Under the pieces are notes generated by a model, which saw nothing but the letters and a program-made list of their open reading frames with translations, was not told the origin of the DNA and did not search any database. DNA of 64,000 bases from Scatophagus argus (Eukaryota; Chordata; Actinopteri; Scatophagidae): NCBI RefSeq assembly GCF_020382885.2, contig NC_058496.1:11885501-11949500 (forward strand), in the 5' to 3' direction. Positions within the stretch are counted from its first letter, which is position 1. Each line of letters opens with the position of its first letter. Position numbers and translations under genes: made by a program. Shown here piece after piece: positions 59,933-64,000 of this stretch.

Positions 59933-62900
59933 CAGAAGGAGAAATAAAGAGCTTTTGAACTCGATGAGTGTGGCACACTTCACCTTAATGTCTCTGCAAA
60001 TAAAAAGAGCATTCTGGGTGAACTGATAGGAAGGAGGGAGGCAGACAGACTTTCAACCCCCCAAAGAGACATTTATAGCCTTGTTTTCATACACGTCAAT
60101 TTATTTAGACAATGGCGTCCCCAGGACAGAGCCGCAGTTTGTTGACACAGAGGAGTCATTCAGACCTCTACAACAACATGTTAGTTGCACGGCAATGAGG
60201 ACTTTTGATACTCATGCAAACCTGCCTATCAAAAGCCCCATCCTGCTCTGATCCAGCCTTTACCCTGAAAAGTACACAGGGCTGAAGGTTAAAAGCCTTA
60301 AAGAGCATTGAGTCATACATTTGCAAAATCCAGGTGATGGAGATAAATTATGGAAAAAAAATAAATGAGATGAAGTTTAACCTGATAGATAGCATATGAC
60401 ACATCTAATGCAATACTGACCTTCAGAGAAAATTGTGCAAAGTATGTCTCCATGCTTTCATCAAATGCTAATGCAAGACTGACTCCCAACTGATTCTTGG
60501 ATCTAGACTCTTTGTTCACCCCCTTCACACTTCTGTCCACCTCCTCCTCCCTTCTTGGATCCTCCGCATGCACTGCAAACCCACTGACCTCTCTTGCTAA
60601 GGCAGCACATCAGTCTGATGCAGAGTGACAGCTCTATTCGGGGTGTCATTGTCTCCCATGACAACCAACGAGCGATGTTTAATTAGGGTGAGAGATGCCC
60701 CAGAAATTAAAATGACGGTTGATTCAATTACGGAGCCTTTGTCTGCTCTTTGTTTGCGGCACACATTCTTATTAGTCATAACGAAAAAGTCGTTTGTCTC
60801 AAAACATAACTTTGCTGGAAAAAGCACTTTTTTTTTCTTTAATGTGTCGCATTAGGGTATGTGATCCCACATGCATGCTGAGATCAGGAAAATGAGTGAG
60901 TGAGTGAGTGAGTGGCTCATTCAGAAGAGGAAAGAGAATATGTTTTAACTTATATTAACAGCAGCAACCGCCTGGGGTGTCTCAGCAGATCTTAAGTTTC
61001 CCTGCAAGCAGTGAGACTTAAAATTACATCATCTCAATATGATAATGAATAGAAATTTGACCTAAATAAACACATATATTATGAATACTATATAATCTAT
61101 TGTTCTTTTAAAATATCATATTGTACAGTACATTTTCTAACAAAATACTCTACACAGTAAACAAATGTTCTTTACTGTAAGTAACATGATTTGAGTAAAG
61201 CAATGCTTGGAATCCATGGCTTCTATTATTTTGGTAACAGCTGCATCCATTTCTGTTAATCTTAGGAAACACATTAGCAAATATTGGCTAATTCCACCCT
61301 CAGCTGCCAGGGAAGTATTATGAGGTCTTCTGTGCACTTGGCAGATATAATAGGAAACTATTCACCAGGTAATTACAAAGTAAACAGGACACAGAATGTA
61401 TTAAAGTGTTTATTTGTACTTTAACGCACTTAGCTGAGTTTAAAAGCAAGGAAGTACTTGAAACAAGTAGAGGAAAAAATGTTTAGATATGTCGGCTTCA
61501 GTCACCTGGACCTGAGTGAAAAGTTAATTTATGTTAATTATATTAAAATAGAAACTTTACTTCATCCGTGTTTTTCCCAATCTAATAGTATATTTGTAAT
61601 GCAACACTGTAAATATTTTGAAACTTATTAGAAACTCTCTCATGTCAAAGAATGAATCGGTTGTATATTTATTATTTTATATTGATTTCTTTCTGAATTT
61701 TTATCCTGTACTTTTTTACCCTCAGTGATCCTCTGACAATCTGTTGAAACAAACCTGAAAACAGAAATCATTCTGCTATTTGCCACTCTGCATTGGCTCA
61801 TCTGAGCGGACAGCTGCAAGTTTTACTTAAGGAGTCACAACAAAAAGTTCATACAACACACAAAGAATCGCTTTCTTGGTAATTAGCCAGTAAAGGGCAG
61901 ATAATTATGTCAGTTCAAGACAAACCTTTGATATGCAACACTGTTGGTACATTTCCATCAACATACTGATAAAAACGAATCCCACTGCAGCCACCAGTGA
62001 TGCCCATATTTATCACAGAACAATTATAAACGAGCAGAAACCATGTCAGCTGATTGTGATGACCTTTGACACAGATGAGCTCGGGCACCTGGTCCGGTTT
62101 TCCTGACACACTCCACTGTCTGTTTCGACTACATCTTATCAGATTTGTACCTGACTCAGACGACCGATTGGAGAAATGCTACAGAAGACACAAAGCCACA
62201 CATGTACACACACACACACACACACACACGCATGCACACACCTGTTCACATCAAATAAAAGCCATGCTTCTGCTGTTATGTATGCAAACATACACATATG
62301 GATGCAGAGTCTTGCACATGCGTAAACACAAAGACAATATACTTTCAGCGGTGTAATTCATTCTCTCCCCTATCTTGACTGTTTGCACTTACAACAACAC
62401 ACGTTGCTGCATGGCTGATAACAATCTGTCTGCCTCGGCTATCTAACGCTGTACCTGCATCGACCTGTCAAACCCTCCGGTTTACTGCCGACCCATCTTC
62501 AGCCTACCTGTTTGCAACTCCTGAAAGTCCTGATTTAACAAGGCAAGTTTTTTTGGATTGCTGTTGTTTTTTTTTTTAATGTATGACGACATTCTTATAT
62601 TTACCACAACAAACTGGGTAGTTTCTTTCCTAAATACCACTGTGTCTACGTCGCCATCAATCCACCATCAGGTCTTTGTGTACATGGTTGCATGCCGGCT
62701 GGTTGATCTAATCTGATCCAACTGTCTAACTTCTGATGTAATATGTTATTTCATGAGAAGAGAAGCACTTCCCCAAATGGTATGAGGTTGTGGGTATTTA
62801 CAAAGGTGGGTAAGCGCTTTAGAGAGCACTTAAACAGACAATAGATATTTTCCTCCATCATGCAAAGAATTCTGAGCGCTTACAGCTTGCATTGTCATTG

Positions 62901-64000
62901 GAGTTTTACTGAAGAAATAAATGGATAATTTCATCATGACTGACTTGCTAAAATGCACACAGAAAGACTTCAAGATTTATGTGTGCATAAAGATTTTCAT
63001 TGAATCCTTTATCAAATATCCCTGTGATTGAGAATCTTCACATTATGTTGTGTTTTCACCCTTGACAATAAAATGTACAACAAAACCTTGCACTTTCTAC
63101 TTTTCTTTTTGGCACCTTTACATATTAAACATTGAGAAATATAACATGTTCAGCTGTTTTCTTAAGCTTGCAGGCATCACAAAAGGCAGAGTGGACAAGC
63201 CAGCAGAGCACACACAGATGCACACAAAGATGCACAAATACAAAGATGACTTGCCAGCAAATTTACAGTGGCCCGAGGCAACAGTTGAATCTCGTAATAA
63301 AACTCTTTACCGTCAGATGGACACAACAAAGACAGGTGCGTATTTGCGTGCGTGTCATGGGTGTATTACTGTTTGGTGCAAACTCTGAACTTTATACATG
63401 CTGTGTAAATAAGGAGTAAGATAGGCAGTGGCTCTAAGCTGCTATTGAAATGGCTATAAGGCAGTTGGCTGGGGTGATTTCAACAAACAATATATTATCA
63501 GAAGAACTGTTTCACCTACATTCCGGGTTTAAGTTGAACTTCTCTGGCAGCAGCATCAGGAACACCATGAGACCTGAATGTTCACACAGTATGTGTGTGC
63601 TCACAAGTGCATTGAAAGGTCCCTCATTACGAAACTGAATTGAGCAAAAACTACAATGTAGCAAGCAGCAATTACATCTGATATGTACATCTGCACAAAT
63701 CAGACCCAGCAAAATATGATGTTTTCCTGTAGTGGTTTTTGGCAGCATGTAAAATTAAAGGTCTCTAGAAAGATAAAAAAAAATACTTTCTGTATTGAAT
63801 GCATATATATGAACCACGTTTCTTCTTTAATCTGCTTCTGCACTTAGCACCACCATGTGTGCACCAGAGCACACAAGATTCAAAGGATCCAGCACCATCT
63901 TCCTTAACGCTGAAAGACTTCTCACAGCTCAGGCATGGGGTGTTTGGTTTACTCTGCCCTATCTAAGAAACACTCAGTATTTCTCAGGTAGGATTCAATT
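59933..64000. other. gene-poor region, part 4, with candidate conserved non-coding blocks
   Basis: No gene was recognised to the end of the window. It contains GTGA units at 60894-60914 and a CA repeat at 62206-62229. Blocks at 60600-60800 and 61915-62110 look like conserved regulatory DNA (see findings). Confidence 0.45.

Noticed and set aside
1-64000. CRISPR arrays, operons, ribosome binding sites, tRNA or rRNA genes
   Set aside because: None were seen. This is vertebrate nuclear DNA with spliced genes.

Overview
The window is genomic DNA from a ray-finned fish, most likely a percomorph teleost. The evidence is short GT-AG introns, dinucleotide repeats throughout, several interspersed repeats of teleost type (including a degenerate RTE/Rex3 tail), and six recognisable vertebrate genes. 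Five lie on the plus strand and one, selenop, on the minus strand. No tRNA, rRNA or CRISPR array was seen.

Layout. 1-4919: 3' half of a growth hormone receptor gene (last fibronectin repeat, membrane segment, Box 1, cytoplasmic tail); the 5' exons lie outside the window. 4920-9330: probable long 3' UTR or flank of ghr. 9375-9990: interspersed repeat. 11905-15410 (minus): a complete selenoprotein P gene with a TATA promoter, an HNF4-type site, four coding exons and a strong SECIS element. A plain ORF reading stops at residue 307, but the frame continues through 16 in-frame TGA codons to a TAA at 13085, giving 414 residues. 18780-23690: znf131 (BTB plus six C2H2 fingers). 23700-31200: intergenic, with a CpG-rich patch and a retroelement fragment. 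About 31210-35742: nim1k, an LKB1-activated AMPK-related kinase. 37137-43370: a creb3 (Luman) gene, membrane-tethered bZIP. 45783-47600: gadd45g. 47620-64000: no gene recognised; repeats, a MITE, CCAAT clusters and candidate conserved regulatory blocks, as expected if this is the gene desert that flanks GADD45G in other vertebrates.

Gene relationships. ghr, selenop, znf131 and nim1k keep the order they have on human chromosome 5p, compacted to about 36 kb. creb3 and gadd45g belong to human chromosome 9, so the window crosses a junction between two blocks that are separate in human. The genes are not an operon. ghr and selenop are both strongly expressed in liver in known vertebrates, and gadd45g and creb3 are stress-response genes.

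Most notable: the Sec-rich tail of selenop; replacement of its N-terminal redox Sec by Cys; a stop-free 135-nt intron in ghr that would encode a hydrophobic segment; and overlapping upstream ORFs inferred for nim1k and creb3.
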